Positions 15,724-23,445 of a DNA stretch of 50,838 nt are shown one piece after another. The position numbers and the translations under genes were made by a program. Where the stretch lies: assembly GCF_005938675.2 (NCBI RefSeq), contig NZ_VCCH02000061.1, forward strand, positions 1 to 50,838, in the 5' to 3' direction. Each line of letters begins with the position of its first letter. Positions within the stretch are counted from its first letter, which is position 1. The stretch is from Mycobacterium sp. KBS0706. Its GTDB lineage: Bacteria; Pseudomonadota; Alphaproteobacteria; DSM-16000; Inquilinaceae. The notes beneath the pieces are model-generated. The model had not been told where the DNA came from. It made no database searches and worked only from the letters and a program-made list of their open reading frames with translations.

Positions 15724-17322
15724 CTACCGTTCGACCGTCAGCCAGCGGCTGAGATGGTTGTCCAGGACATTGTCCTGCCAGCCCTTCACCTTGGTCGAGA
15801 GCATCCGCTTGCTGGTGTAGTAGTAGATCGGGATGATCGCCTGGTCGGCCAGGAACAGCTGCTCGGCCTGGGCCAGGGTCTGGCCGCGCTTGGCCAGGTC
15901 GGCCTCGACCACCGCCGCATCCATCAGCTTGTCGTAGTCCGGGCTGGCGTAGCCGGGATAGTTCTGCTCGCCGGCGGTGCTGCGGAACAGGTCGAGGAAG
16001 TTGCTGGGGTCGTCGAAATCGCCGATCCAGGAGGTCCGGCCGATATCCTTGTACTCCTTCTTGCGCAGCGCGCTCTGCATCGTGCCCCATTCGAGATTGG
16101 TCAGGGTGGTGTCGACGCCGAGCTTCTGCTTCCACATAGCGCCGATGGCGACGGCGATCTTCTTGTGGTTCTCGGAGGTGTTGTAGGAGATCTCGACCGC
16201 CAGCGGCTTGTCCGGGCCATAGCCGGCCTTGGCGAACAGCTCCTTGGCCTCGGCGTCGCGCTGGGCCTGGGTTTCCCCGGCCTCCTTCGGCGTCCAGGCG
16301 GCGAAGTTGCTCATCCCCGGCGGCACGAAGGTGTAGGCCGGCAGCTCGCCGCCCTGGGTGATCTTGCCGACCATGACGTCGCGGTCGATCGCCAGCGACA
16401 GGGCGTGGCGCAGCTCCGGATGGCTCTTCCAGGGCTCGTGGGTCAGGTTGACCGTGTAGTAGTAGGTGCCGATGTACGGGACGATCCGCACCTCGTCGGC
16501 CATGGTCTTCTGCAGATCCGGGATCTGCTGGTTCGGCAGGGTGTAGGTGTAGTCGAGCTCCCCGGCCTTGAAGCGCTGCAGCTCGCCGTCGACATCCTCG
16601 GTCACGAAATAGTTGACGGTGTCGATCTTGACGTCGGCGGCGGCGTGGAACTCGGGGTTCTTGGCCAGCTTCACATGCGACTGCGGCACCGCGTCGGCCA
16701 GCATGTAGGCGCCGTTCGACACCATATGGCCCGGCTTGACCCAGTCGTCGCCGAACTTCTCGAGATTGGCGCGGCTGAGCGGGAAGGTGGCGTGATGAGT
16801 CAGCGTCGCCAGGAAATACGGCGTCGGCCCGACCAGCGTGACCTCGAGCGTATGGTCGTCGACCGCCTTGGCCCCCAGCGTGTCGGCCGGCTTGCTGCCG
16901 AGGCGGATGTCCTTGGCGTTGACCACCTGGTCGATGAAATAGCCGTAGGGGCTGGCCGTCTTCGGGTCCAGCAGGCGCTTCCAGGCGAAGACGAAGTCGC
17001 CCGCGGTCACCGGCGAGCCGTCAGACCATTTGCCGTCGGCGCGCAGCTTGAAGGTGTAGGTCTTGCCATCGTCGGAGACGGTCCAGCTCTCGGCCGCGCC
17101 GGGAATCGGCTGCGCCTTGGCGTCCTGGGTCAGCAGGCCCTCGAACAGGTCGTTCTGGACATTCGCCTCGCTGACGCCCGACGACTTGTGGATGTCGAGC
17201 GATTCCGGCTCCTGGCTGTTGCCGGCGTTCAGCACCATCTCGGCCGCGGCGATCTGCGACATCCCGCCCAACAGCGCTGCCGCCAGCAGGCTGCGGACGA
17301 GAACCCTGGAGAAGCCTTGCAT
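15724..17322 (-). CDS. oppA: Peptide ABC transporter periplasmic binding protein (OppA-like)
   Basis: This 532-residue protein belongs to solute-binding family 5. A signal peptide (LLAAALLGGMSQIAAAE) directs it to the periplasm. The mature part shows the family stretch SWTVSDDGKTYTFKLRADGKWSDG and the LRHALSLAIDRDVMV segment lining the peptide site. OppA binds oligopeptides of 2-5 residues and delivers them to OppBCDF. AGGGGG lies 6 nt before ATG 17322. No permease or ATPase genes are adjacent, so it is an orphan binding protein that must share a transporter encoded elsewhere. Confidence 0.9.
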   Translation of the reverse strand: MQGFSRVLVRSLLAAALLGGMSQIAAAEMVLNAGNSQEPESLDIHKSSGVSEANVQNDLFEGLLTQDAKAQPIPGAAESWTVSDDGKTYTFKLRADGKWSDGSPVTAGDFVFAWKRLLDPKTASPYGYFIDQVVNAKDIRLGSKPADTLGAKAVDDHTLEVTLVGPTPYFLATLTHHATFPLSRANLEKFGDDWVKPGHMVSNGAYMLADAVPQSHVKLAKNPEFHAAADVKIDTVNYFVTEDVDGELQRFKAGELDYTYTLPNQQIPDLQKTMADEVRIVPYIGTYYYTVNLTHEPWKSHPELRHALSLAIDRDVMVGKITQGGELPAYTFVPPGMSNFAAWTPKEAGETQAQRDAEAKELFAKAGYGPDKPLAVEISYNTSENHKKIAVAIGAMWKQKLGVDTTLTNLEWGTMQSALRKKEYKDIGRTSWIGDFDDPSNFLDLFRSTAGEQNYPGYASPDYDKLMDAAVVEADLAKRGQTLAQAEQLFLADQAIIPIYYYTSKRMLSTKVKGWQDNVLDNHLSRWLTVER

Positions 17323-17503
17323 CTGTATCCCCCTGTTGGGCTGGTTCTTTTTCAGGGCCCAAGGCTATGGCCTATACCACCGATACGCCCCTGCCAAAAA
17401 GGAGGAAGGTCTTAACCTGGGGTCATGGTCGGTCCGGGCCCGGCCGATTGCGGCCCCGCCCCGCCTGGGTTAACCAGGAGGCCTCAAGGAGGAGTTCCCG
17501 AGA

Positions 17504-18709
17504 ATGACCGACAGCCCCGCCGGCGCCCTGGCCGGCCTCAAGGTGCTCGACCTGACCCGCGTGCTGGCCGGCCCGAGCGCGACCCAGATCCTGGGCGATC
17601 TCGGTGCCGACGTGGTCAAGGTGGAGCGGCCGGGCGTCGGCGACGACACCCGGAAATGGGGCCCGCCCTTCCTGCAGGATGCCGACGGCGCCGACACCAC
17701 CGAGAGCGCCTATTACCTCAGCGCCAACCGCAACAAGCGGTCGATCGCCATCGACTTCACCCGGGAGGAGGGCCGCGCCCTGCTGCGCCGGCTGGTGGCC
17801 CAGGCCGATGTGCTGGTCGAGAACTACAAGCTCGGCGACCTCGCCCGCTACGGCCTCGGCTATGACGACCTGAAGGACGAGTTCCCGGCGCTGATCTACT
17901 GCTCGATCACCGGCTTCGGCCAGACCGGCCCCTATGCCGCGCGCGCCGGCTACGACTATCTGGTCCAGGCCATGGGCGGGATCATGAGCCTGACCGGCCC
18001 GACGGACGGCGAGCCGATGAAGGTCGGCGTCGCCATCGCCGACCTGATGACCGGCACCTATGCCACGATCGGCATCCTCGCCGCGCTCGACCATCGCCGC
18101 CGCACCGGGCGCGGCCAGATGGTCGACATGGCCCTCCTGGACACCCAGGTCGCCTGGCTGTCCAACGCCGGCCAGTACTACCTGACCTCGGGCGTGCCGA
18201 CCCCGCGCACCGGCAACGGCCATCCGACCATCGTGCCCTACCAGGCGTTCCGGGCGGCGGATGAGTACCTGATCCTGGCGGTCGGCAACGATTCGCAATT
18301 CGCCAAGTTCTGTGCCGCCGCCGGCCGGCCGGAGCTGGCGACCGATGCCCGCTTCGCCACCAACCAGGCGCGGGTGCGCAACCGCGAGGTGCTGGTGCCG
18401 ATCGTCGCCGGGCTGATCGCGGAGAAGCCGCGCGGCCACTGGCTGGAGGTTTTGGAGGCCCGGCAGGTGCCCTGTGGCCCGATCAACACCATCGACCAGG
18501 TCTTCGCCGACCCGCAGGTCGTGGCCCGCGGCATGCGGATCGAGATGCCGCATCCGCTGGCGCCGGACCCGGTCGCCCTGATCGGCAGCCCGATCCGGCT
18601 GTCGGAGACGCCGGTCAGCTATCGCCACGCCCCGCCGGCCTGCGGCGCCGACGGCGTGGAGGTGCTGCGCGACTGGCTCGGCGAACTGAATCCGGCTTCC
18701 GGGCGTTGA
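17504..18709 (+). CDS. CaiB/BaiF-type (class III) CoA transferase
   Basis: The protein is 401 residues. Class III CoA transferases move CoA between carboxylic acids through an aspartyl-CoA thioester. The catalytic Asp is Asp180 in KVGVAIADLMTG. The N-terminal LKVLDLTRVLAGPSATQILGDLGADVVKVERP and the SANRNKRSIAIDF segments are family hallmarks. Donor and acceptor acids cannot be told; similar enzymes act on formyl-, succinyl- or carnitinyl-CoA. AAGGAGGA lies about 10 nt before ATG 17504. It diverges from oppA and has no obvious pathway partner nearby. Confidence 0.88.
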   Translation: MTDSPAGALAGLKVLDLTRVLAGPSATQILGDLGADVVKVERPGVGDDTRKWGPPFLQDADGADTTESAYYLSANRNKRSIAIDFTREEGRALLRRLVAQADVLVENYKLGDLARYGLGYDDLKDEFPALIYCSITGFGQTGPYAARAGYDYLVQAMGGIMSLTGPTDGEPMKVGVAIADLMTGTYATIGILAALDHRRRTGRGQMVDMALLDTQVAWLSNAGQYYLTSGVPTPRTGNGHPTIVPYQAFRAADEYLILAVGNDSQFAKFCAAAGRPELATDARFATNQARVRNREVLVPIVAGLIAEKPRGHWLEVLEARQVPCGPINTIDQVFADPQVVARGMRIEMPHPLAPDPVALIGSPIRLSETPVSYRHAPPACGADGVEVLRDWLGELNPASGR

Positions 18710-18822
18710 TAGGGGGATAGAGGCTGGCGTCATGCGCTGGCGAGGCGCGCGCGCCCATGATCGGGCCGCGTCGTGCCAAGGGTTCGTCTTGCCCTGACGC
18801 CGTGAAAACGGAGAACAGAGAC

Positions 18823-19389
18823 ATGGCCAAGACTGTCCATGCGGCGTCCGCCGCCGCCCTGGCCGCGCTGCTGCTCGCGGCGCCGGCCATGGCCCAGACC
18901 GTGATCGTGCCGGCCCCGGCCCAGACCGTGGTCACGCCGGTGCCGACGGTGGTCGTGCCGGCGCCGACCGTCGTGCAGCCGGCACCGACGGCGATCGTGC
19001 GGCCGGCCCCGGTGGTCGTCGCCCCGCCGCCGCCCGTGATGGCCGAGCCGGTGACGACCTATCCGGTCGACCCCAACCTCCGGATGCAGCAGCCCTATGT
19101 GGTGCAGGGCGGCGTGCAGCCGCGGCATCCGCCGGTGACGGCGATGCCGAGCGGGCCGGGGCCGGCCGATCCGCGCGAATATGCCACCGACACACCGATC
19201 ACCGTGACCGGCCATGTCGACGGCGTCAGCCATATGGGCGGCGTCACCTCGTTCCGGCTGCAGACCCCGACCGAGGCCTGGACCGTCGTGGTGCCGGGCG
19301 ACGCCGGCCGGATCGGACGCTCCGCCACCGTGACCGGCTATCCGCATGTCGAGGTGCGCAACCAGCTGCTGGCCCAGAGCATCCGCTGA
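18823..19389 (+). CDS. Exported Pro/Val-rich protein of unknown function
   Basis: The protein is 188 residues. The signal peptide ends at LLAAPAMA-Q. Residues 25-80 are a low-complexity linker of repeated VVVPAPT-like units (Pro, Val, Ala), likely extended in the periplasm. The C-terminal 60 residues (PITVTGHVDGVSHMGGVTSFRL... VVVPGDAGRIGRSATVTGY) look like a small beta-barrel/OB-like domain, which is inference only. ATG 18823 is used because GGAGAACAGAGAC precedes it and the signal peptide starts there; the longer frame from 18757 adds polar residues. A duplicated terminator follows. Confidence 0.7.
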   Translation: MAKTVHAASAAALAALLLAAPAMAQTVIVPAPAQTVVTPVPTVVVPAPTVVQPAPTAIVRPAPVVVAPPPPVMAEPVTTYPVDPNLRMQQPYVVQGGVQPRHPPVTAMPSGPGPADPREYATDTPITVTGHVDGVSHMGGVTSFRLQTPTEAWTVVVPGDAGRIGRSATVTGYPHVEVRNQLLAQSIR

Positions 19390-19415
19390 GACGGGCCCTG
19401 TCATCGGCTGAATAA

Positions 19416-19452
19416 AAAGAACCCCGGCGCCGAGGCCCGACGCCGGGGTTTT
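19416..19452. terminator. Terminator hairpin 1
   Basis: The stem is AACCCCGGCG/CGCCGGGGTT with a GC-rich loop, followed by TTTT on the plus strand and preceded by an A-rich run that serves the minus strand. It lies between two convergent genes and acts for either direction. Confidence 0.8.
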
Positions 19453-19539
19453 GTGCCTGATCGCTGGAAGGGGGAGAGATGCGATCAGGTCACTTGGCTG
19501 GACGACGGCGCGGCGCCGTCGTCGAATTCGTCTGGCTGG

Positions 19540-19576
19540 AAAGAACCCCGGCGCCGAGGCCCGACGCCGGGGTTTC
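19540..19576 (-). terminator. Terminator hairpin 2 (duplicate)
   Basis: This is the second copy of the AACCCCGGCG/CGCCGGGGTT stem, about 30 nt past the stop of the His-rich gene and read on the minus strand with an A/T-rich flank. Confidence 0.75.
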
Positions 19577-19608
19577 ATGAACGATCGCTGGAAGGGGGAG
19601 AGAAGCGA

Positions 19609-19842
19609 TCAGTTCACGGGGTTGGACGACGGCGCCGCCGTCGTCGAGCTGGTCTTCTTGTGAGCCTGGGCATGCTTCTTGGCATGCTTGGTGGTGTGCG
19701 CACGGTGGTGAGCCGTGTGATGAACCGTCTTGTGAGCGGTCGCCGCCGGCGTGGCGGTCGTATCCGTCGTGCCCGAGGTCTGGGCGAAAGCGGCGACGGG
19801 CAGAGCCAACGTCATGATGCCGGCGAGGATAAGTTTCCGCAT
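19609..19842 (-). CDS. Small exported His/Ala/Lys-rich protein
   Basis: The protein is 77 residues. The signal peptide RKLILAGIMTLALPVAAFA is cleaved before QTSG. The mature part is Thr/Ala-rich, then a basic His-rich tract (KTVHHTAHHRAH, TKHAKKHAQAHKK) that could bind metals or polyanions; no family is recognised. ATG 19842 is used because the signal peptide starts there. An upstream ATG at 19899 is in frame but adds 19 unrelated residues. Its 3' end and terminator are duplicated downstream. Confidence 0.7.
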   Translation of the reverse strand: MRKLILAGIMTLALPVAAFAQTSGTTDTTATPAATAHKTVHHTAHHRAHTTKHAKKHAQAHKKTSSTTAAPSSNPVN

Positions 19843-20111
19843 AGTCAGCGCTCCGGGAGCCGTGTTGAAACGGCACATCCGAACAGTGCCGCGCAGCAAG
19901 AGAACGCCATGAATCGCCCCTCCGGAGCATCTTAATTCTTGGTAAGGCGCCTAAACTCTCCGTAAACTTGCAGCCCCGGCTAACTCGGCTGAATCCCGTC
20001 AGATGATCGCCGCCTGCGGCGTCGCCGCGGTCGACAGGCCGCCTCCCCGTTCCCTATGGTCGGCATGCGAGCCGGAGCGCGCCTCCGCCGCCGACCACGA
20101 AGGGGCCCTTC

Positions 20112-20978
20112 ATGACCAGCTTCGATTCCGACATTTCGAGCCTCCGGCACGCCGGCGACCTGACCCGCCGCGGCTTCGCCATGACCTCGCTGATCGCGGG
20201 CTTCGCGCTGGCCACCCAGCCGGTCTCGGCCGCAGCCATCGCCACCGACACCGAGGGGCTGGACGCCGGCGAGGTGCAGGTGCCGGTCAAGGACGGCCGG
20301 ATCCCGGCCTATCGCGCCAAGCCGAAGGCCGGCGGCCCGGCGCCGGTGATCCTGGTGGTGCAGGAGATCTTCGGCGTGCACGAGCACATCAAGGACATCT
20401 GCCGCCGGCTGGCCAAGATCGGCTATTACGCGATCGCGACCGAGCTCTATGCCCGGCAGGGCGACGCCAGCAAGATCGCCGACATCAACCAACTGATCTC
20501 GACCATCGTCTCCAAGGTGCCGGACAGCCAAGTGCTGTCCGACCTCGACGCCACCGCTGCCTTCGCCGCCACCGATGGCGGCGACGCCGCCCGGCTGGGC
20601 ATCACCGGCTTCTGCTGGGGCGGCCGCATCGTCTGGCTCTATGCCGAGCACAACCCGGCCCTGAAGGCCGGCGTGGCCTGGTACGGCAAGGTGGTCGGCG
20701 ATCCGACCCCGCTGCAGCCGAAGAACCCGATCGACCTGGTGGCCGATCTGCATGCCCCGGTGCTCGGCCTCTATGGCGGCGCCGACACCGGCATCCCGGT
20801 CGATACGCTGAAGCAGATGGAGGCGGCGGCCAAGGCGGCCGGCAAGACCGTCGAGTTCGTGGTCTATCCGGACACGCCGCACGCCTTCAACGCCGACTAC
20901 CGGTCGAGCTACCGTCAGGGTCCGGCCGAAGACGGCTGGAAGCGGCTGCAGGCCTGGTTCCACGCACACGGGCTCTGA
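20112..20978 (+). CDS. Dienelactone hydrolase family protein with possible Tat signal
   Basis: This is a 288-residue alpha/beta hydrolase of the DLH family. The triad is Cys168 in the elbow GFCWGG, Asp225 in LYGGADTGIP and His257 in YPDTPHAFN, the standard DLH arrangement. DLH enzymes open enol-lactones from aromatic breakdown, and many members have unknown esters as substrates. The N-terminus shows TRRGFAMTSLIAGFALA, a twin-arginine-type signal (Arg19-Arg20), so export is likely. AAGGGG lies shortly before ATG 20112. No aromatic catabolic genes are adjacent. Confidence 0.85.
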   Translation: MTSFDSDISSLRHAGDLTRRGFAMTSLIAGFALATQPVSAAAIATDTEGLDAGEVQVPVKDGRIPAYRAKPKAGGPAPVILVVQEIFGVHEHIKDICRRLAKIGYYAIATELYARQGDASKIADINQLISTIVSKVPDSQVLSDLDATAAFAATDGGDAARLGITGFCWGGRIVWLYAEHNPALKAGVAWYGKVVGDPTPLQPKNPIDLVADLHAPVLGLYGGADTGIPVDTLKQMEAAAKAAGKTVEFVVYPDTPHAFNADYRSSYRQGPAEDGWKRLQAWFHAHGL

Positions 20979-21025
20979 CCGGGACATCGCGGGGGCTTTG
21001 CCGGCGGCCGGCCCCTGCGGCATTC

Positions 21026-21042
21026 TTATCGAAATTCGATAA
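21026..21042. promoter_or_regulatory. 17-bp palindrome, candidate operator of the DUF2975-XRE pair
   Basis: TTATCGAAATTCGATAA has perfect 8-bp arms around one central base. It ends 7 nt upstream of a good -35 box. Position and symmetry fit a site for the XRE-type regulator encoded two genes downstream. Confidence 0.55.
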
Positions 21043-21049
21043 ACCCTTA

Positions 21050-21078
21050 TTGACCCTCGATATGAAGCGACGCATAGT
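21050..21078 (+). promoter_or_regulatory. Sigma-70-like promoter of the DUF2975-XRE operon
   Basis: TTGACC (21050-21055) and CATAGT (21073-21078) are separated by 17 nt. Transcription would start near 21085, leaving about 27 nt of leader before ATG 21112. Confidence 0.6.
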
Positions 21079-21111
21079 GGAGCCGTGATTCGACTGGGTG
21101 AGTCCTCATTC

Positions 21112-21639
21112 ATGCACCGCGTCGCGCGCCTCAGCAGCGTGCTCCGTCCCGCCGTCACGATCCTGGCTTGGCTCATCCTGCTGGCGACGATCCCGTTCCT
21201 GGTCTGGGTCGTCCTCTACGGGCAAGCTGATCTGGCGGACGGGGTCGAGGCCCCGGTCTCGTCGCTGCCGCTGCTGCCGGTGGCTCTGTATCTGGGCCTG
21301 TATGCCCTGCGCTCGGCTCTGATGGTGGTGGCGCTGTTCTCGCTGCGCCGGATCCTCAACCATTTCGGCCGCGAGCAGTATTTCACCCGGGACTGCGTCA
21401 TCGGCTTCCGCCGCATCGGGATGCAGCTGGTGGCGCTGGCGGCGGTCGATGTGGTGGCCCCGATCCTGGTCCTCGCGGCCCTGTGGGTCACCGAACCGCG
21501 CTTCGACCCGTCCGACACCTGGGTCCTGCTGACCGATCTCCCCTTCATGCCGCTGGTGGGAGGCCTGTTCGCCCTGATCATGGCCCATGTCCTCGGACAG
21601 GCGGCCGATCTGGCGGAAGACGCAGCCCTGACGGTATAG
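21112..21639 (+). CDS. DUF2975 family membrane protein
   Basis: The 175-residue protein has four predicted membrane spans (ILAWLILLATIPFLVWVVLY; LPLLPVALYLGLYAL...; LVALAAVDVVAPILVLAALWV; FMPLVGGLFALIMAHVL) and the RILNHFGREQYFT loop characteristic of DUF2975. The function is unknown. The family is nearly always encoded with a small YozG-like XRE regulator, as here (4 nt downstream). ATG 21112 is preferred: a GTG at 21085 coincides with the predicted transcription start. Confidence 0.85.
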   Translation: MHRVARLSSVLRPAVTILAWLILLATIPFLVWVVLYGQADLADGVEAPVSSLPLLPVALYLGLYALRSALMVVALFSLRRILNHFGREQYFTRDCVIGFRRIGMQLVALAAVDVVAPILVLAALWVTEPRFDPSDTWVLLTDLPFMPLVGGLFALIMAHVLGQAADLAEDAALTV

Positions 21640-21643
21640 CCGG

Positions 21644-21880
21644 ATGCCCATCATCGTGCGCCTCGACGTCGTGCTGGCCCAGCGGAAGATGAGCTTGACG
21701 GACCTGTCCAACGCGGTCGGGGTCAGCATCCCCAATCTGTCGATCCTGAAGACCGGCAAGGCGCGCGCGATGCGGTTCTCTACCCTGATGGCGCTGTGCC
21801 GGCATCTGCAGTGCCAGCCCGGCGACCTGCTCGAATACGTGCCCGGCCCCGGGGACGACGCCCCGGACCCGCCCGACTAG
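21644..21880 (+). CDS. YozG-like XRE-family small regulator
   Basis: This 78-residue protein is almost entirely one helix-turn-helix (IVRLDVVLAQRKMSLTDLSNAVG, then NLSILKTGKARAMRFSTLMALC, ending CQPGDLLEYV). This is the compact XRE type paired with DUF2975 proteins, which it probably regulates by binding the palindrome at 21026-21042. It begins 4 nt after the DUF2975 stop, so translation is likely coupled. An Asp/Pro tail closes the protein. Confidence 0.88.
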   Translation: MPIIVRLDVVLAQRKMSLTDLSNAVGVSIPNLSILKTGKARAMRFSTLMALCRHLQCQPGDLLEYVPGPGDDAPDPPD

Positions 21881-21934
21881 ACCGCGGCGGGACCCAGCCA
21901 GACCCTACCGACGATCGACCCCAGCGAGGATCCG

Positions 21935-22729
21935 ATGATCTCCCGCAAAGCCCCTGTCCTGCCCGCCATAATCCTGGCGGCGGTGATGCCGCACGACTCC
22001 GTCGGCGCCGAGCCGGATGCCGGCCTGGCCGGCTCCAGCCTCATCGTCGGCCTCGGCGCCGGCGCCGGCTTCGCCCCGACCTATGAGGGATCGAAGCGCT
22101 ATGAGTTCGTGCCGGTGCCCGCGGTCAGCCTGTCCTGGGACGACACGCTGCTGGTCGAGGACAGCACCGCGCGGCTGGTGGTGATCCGGACGCCGTGGCT
22201 GCAGGCCGGCCCCCTCGCCGCCTGGCGCCCGGGGCGCCAGCAGGACGACGACCACCGGCTGAAGGGGCTGGGCGATATCGACGACGCCGTCGACCTCGGC
22301 GCCTATGCCCGCATCGGCTTCGGCGGCTGGTCGGCTTCGGTCTCGGCCCGGCAGGATGTGATCGACAGCGGCGGCGCATTAGTCAATTTCGAGACCGGAT
22401 ACGCGTTGCCGCTGACCGACGCCCTTACCCTCTCGCTCGGCGCCGACGCCATCTGGGCCAGCGACGACTATATGTCGGCCAATTTCGGCGTCACCCGCCA
22501 GCAGGCCCGGCACAGCCGGTACGACGAGTTCGAAGCCGGGGCCGGCTTCAAGAATGCCGGCCTGTCGCTCGCCGCCAGCTATGCCCTGAGCGAGCGCTGG
22601 TCGCTCAACGCCGTCACCGGCTGGGAGCGCCTGCTCGGCGACGCCGCCGCCAGCCCGATCGTCAAGCAGGGCGGCTCGCCGGACCAAGCCTATGGCTTCG
22701 TCAGCATAACCTATCGCTTCGGCCTGTAG
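21935..22729 (+). CDS. MipA/OmpV family outer-membrane protein
   Basis: This is a 264-residue beta-barrel protein. A short signal sequence ends near SVGAEPD. Alternating amphipathic strands follow, with the MipA/OmpV features VGLGAGAGFAPTYEGSKRYEFVPVPAV at the start of the barrel and a C-terminal aromatic end YGFVSITYRFGL that fits BAM recognition. E. coli MipA scaffolds MltA-PBP1B, while OmpV relatives may be porins; the role here is unknown. ATG 21935 is preceded by GAGGATCCG. It lies downstream of the DUF2975-XRE pair, 54 nt away. Confidence 0.85.
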   Translation: MISRKAPVLPAIILAAVMPHDSVGAEPDAGLAGSSLIVGLGAGAGFAPTYEGSKRYEFVPVPAVSLSWDDTLLVEDSTARLVVIRTPWLQAGPLAAWRPGRQQDDDHRLKGLGDIDDAVDLGAYARIGFGGWSASVSARQDVIDSGGALVNFETGYALPLTDALTLSLGADAIWASDDYMSANFGVTRQQARHSRYDEFEAGAGFKNAGLSLAASYALSERWSLNAVTGWERLLGDAAASPIVKQGGSPDQAYGFVSITYRFGL

Positions 22730-22760
22730 CGGCCGGGGCCCAACAGGGAGTCGGGTTGCG

Positions 22761-22961
22761 ATGATCGTTCGAGCCTGTCTTGTCCTCCTGCGCGCCGTCG
22801 CCCGCGGCCTGGCGCGGCTGACCGGCCGCCCCAGCCGCCGGGTCCGGGTCGTCCGCCTGCTGCCGCATGGCGGCCCCGGCGGCCGGGCCTTGCCGCTCCG
22901 CGTGGTCGATGACGCACGCCGTTCCGGAGGGCCCCGCCGGGCCGGGCCGGGTGCGAGATGA
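22761..22961 (+). CDS. Small basic hypothetical protein
   Basis: The ORF encodes 66 residues, Arg/Leu-rich, with no recognised family. AGGGAG lies about 10 nt upstream of ATG 22761. Its TGA overlaps the next ATG (ATGA), which supports translation of both. Composition is also compatible with random GC-rich coding, so this is tentative. Confidence 0.4.
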   Translation: MIVRACLVLLRAVARGLARLTGRPSRRVRVVRLLPHGGPGGRALPLRVVDDARRSGGPRRAGPGAR

Positions 22962-23098
22962 TCGGCGCCATGCTCTGGCTCGGCGGCATCCTGCTGTTCG
23001 CCGCGCCCTATCTCTGGGCCTGCGCGCTGTGCCTGGTGTCCCGCGACCGATCCGCCGCGACCGAGCAACCAGGCCCATCGCCGCGGCAGGAGTGTTAG
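22958..23098 (+). CDS. Small single-span membrane protein
   Basis: The ORF encodes 46 residues: MIGAMLWLGGILLFAAPYLW forms a clear membrane helix, continued by ACALCLV and a short polar tail ending RQEC. It starts in an ATGA overlap with the previous ORF. The function is unknown. Lipoprotein and transport genes follow. Confidence 0.5.
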   Translation: MIGAMLWLGGILLFAAPYLWACALCLVSRDRSAATEQPGPSPRQEC

Positions 23099-23149
23099 TA
23101 TGTCGGCACCGACGCCGTTCCTATCCCGGAAGCAGACGAAGGACAAAAG

Positions 23150-23335
23150 ATGAAGACCCGCGCTCACCGCCGACCGTCCCGCTGGCTGGTGCTGGCCGCC
23201 GCGGCCGTCGCCCTGGCCGGCTGCGGCGTCGTCGCCGCGCCGTTCCGCGTCACCGGCGCCGTGGTCAAGGCGGTGCCGGTGGTCGGCCATCCGGTCGCCG
23301 CACCGTTCGACGCCACCGGCGACGCCATCGACTGA
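23150..23335 (+). CDS. Small lipoprotein, DUF6726-like
   Basis: The protein is 61 residues. The lipobox LAGC follows a basic-hydrophobic signal (WLVLAAAAVALAGC), so it is probably lipidated at that Cys. The mature part reads GVVAAPFRVTGAVVKAVPVVGH then VAAPFDATGDAID, which matches my recollection of the DUF6726 family of alphaproteobacteria. AAGGA lies 7 nt before ATG 23150. The function is unknown. Confidence 0.75.
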   Translation: MKTRAHRRPSRWLVLAAAAVALAGCGVVAAPFRVTGAVVKAVPVVGHPVAAPFDATGDAID

Positions 23336-23445
23336 GCGGGGCTGCCGGCGACTCGACCGGATCGCCGGGCAGCCATCCCGGCGATCCCGGTTCCGCCAGC
23401 CGTCATCACCCGCTATGGTCGGCGGCCCTTTCCCAAGCGCCGCCG

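Larger units (their letters stand above)
19416..19663. repeat. Tandem 124-bp duplication: terminator plus 3' end of the His-rich gene
   Basis: Unit 1 is 19416-19539 and unit 2 is 19540-19663. They are colinear with a constant offset of 124 and differ at scattered positions. Unit 2 contains the functional 3' coding end of the His-rich gene. Unit 1 carries a decayed copy in which that reading frame no longer ends the same way. Confidence 0.8.
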
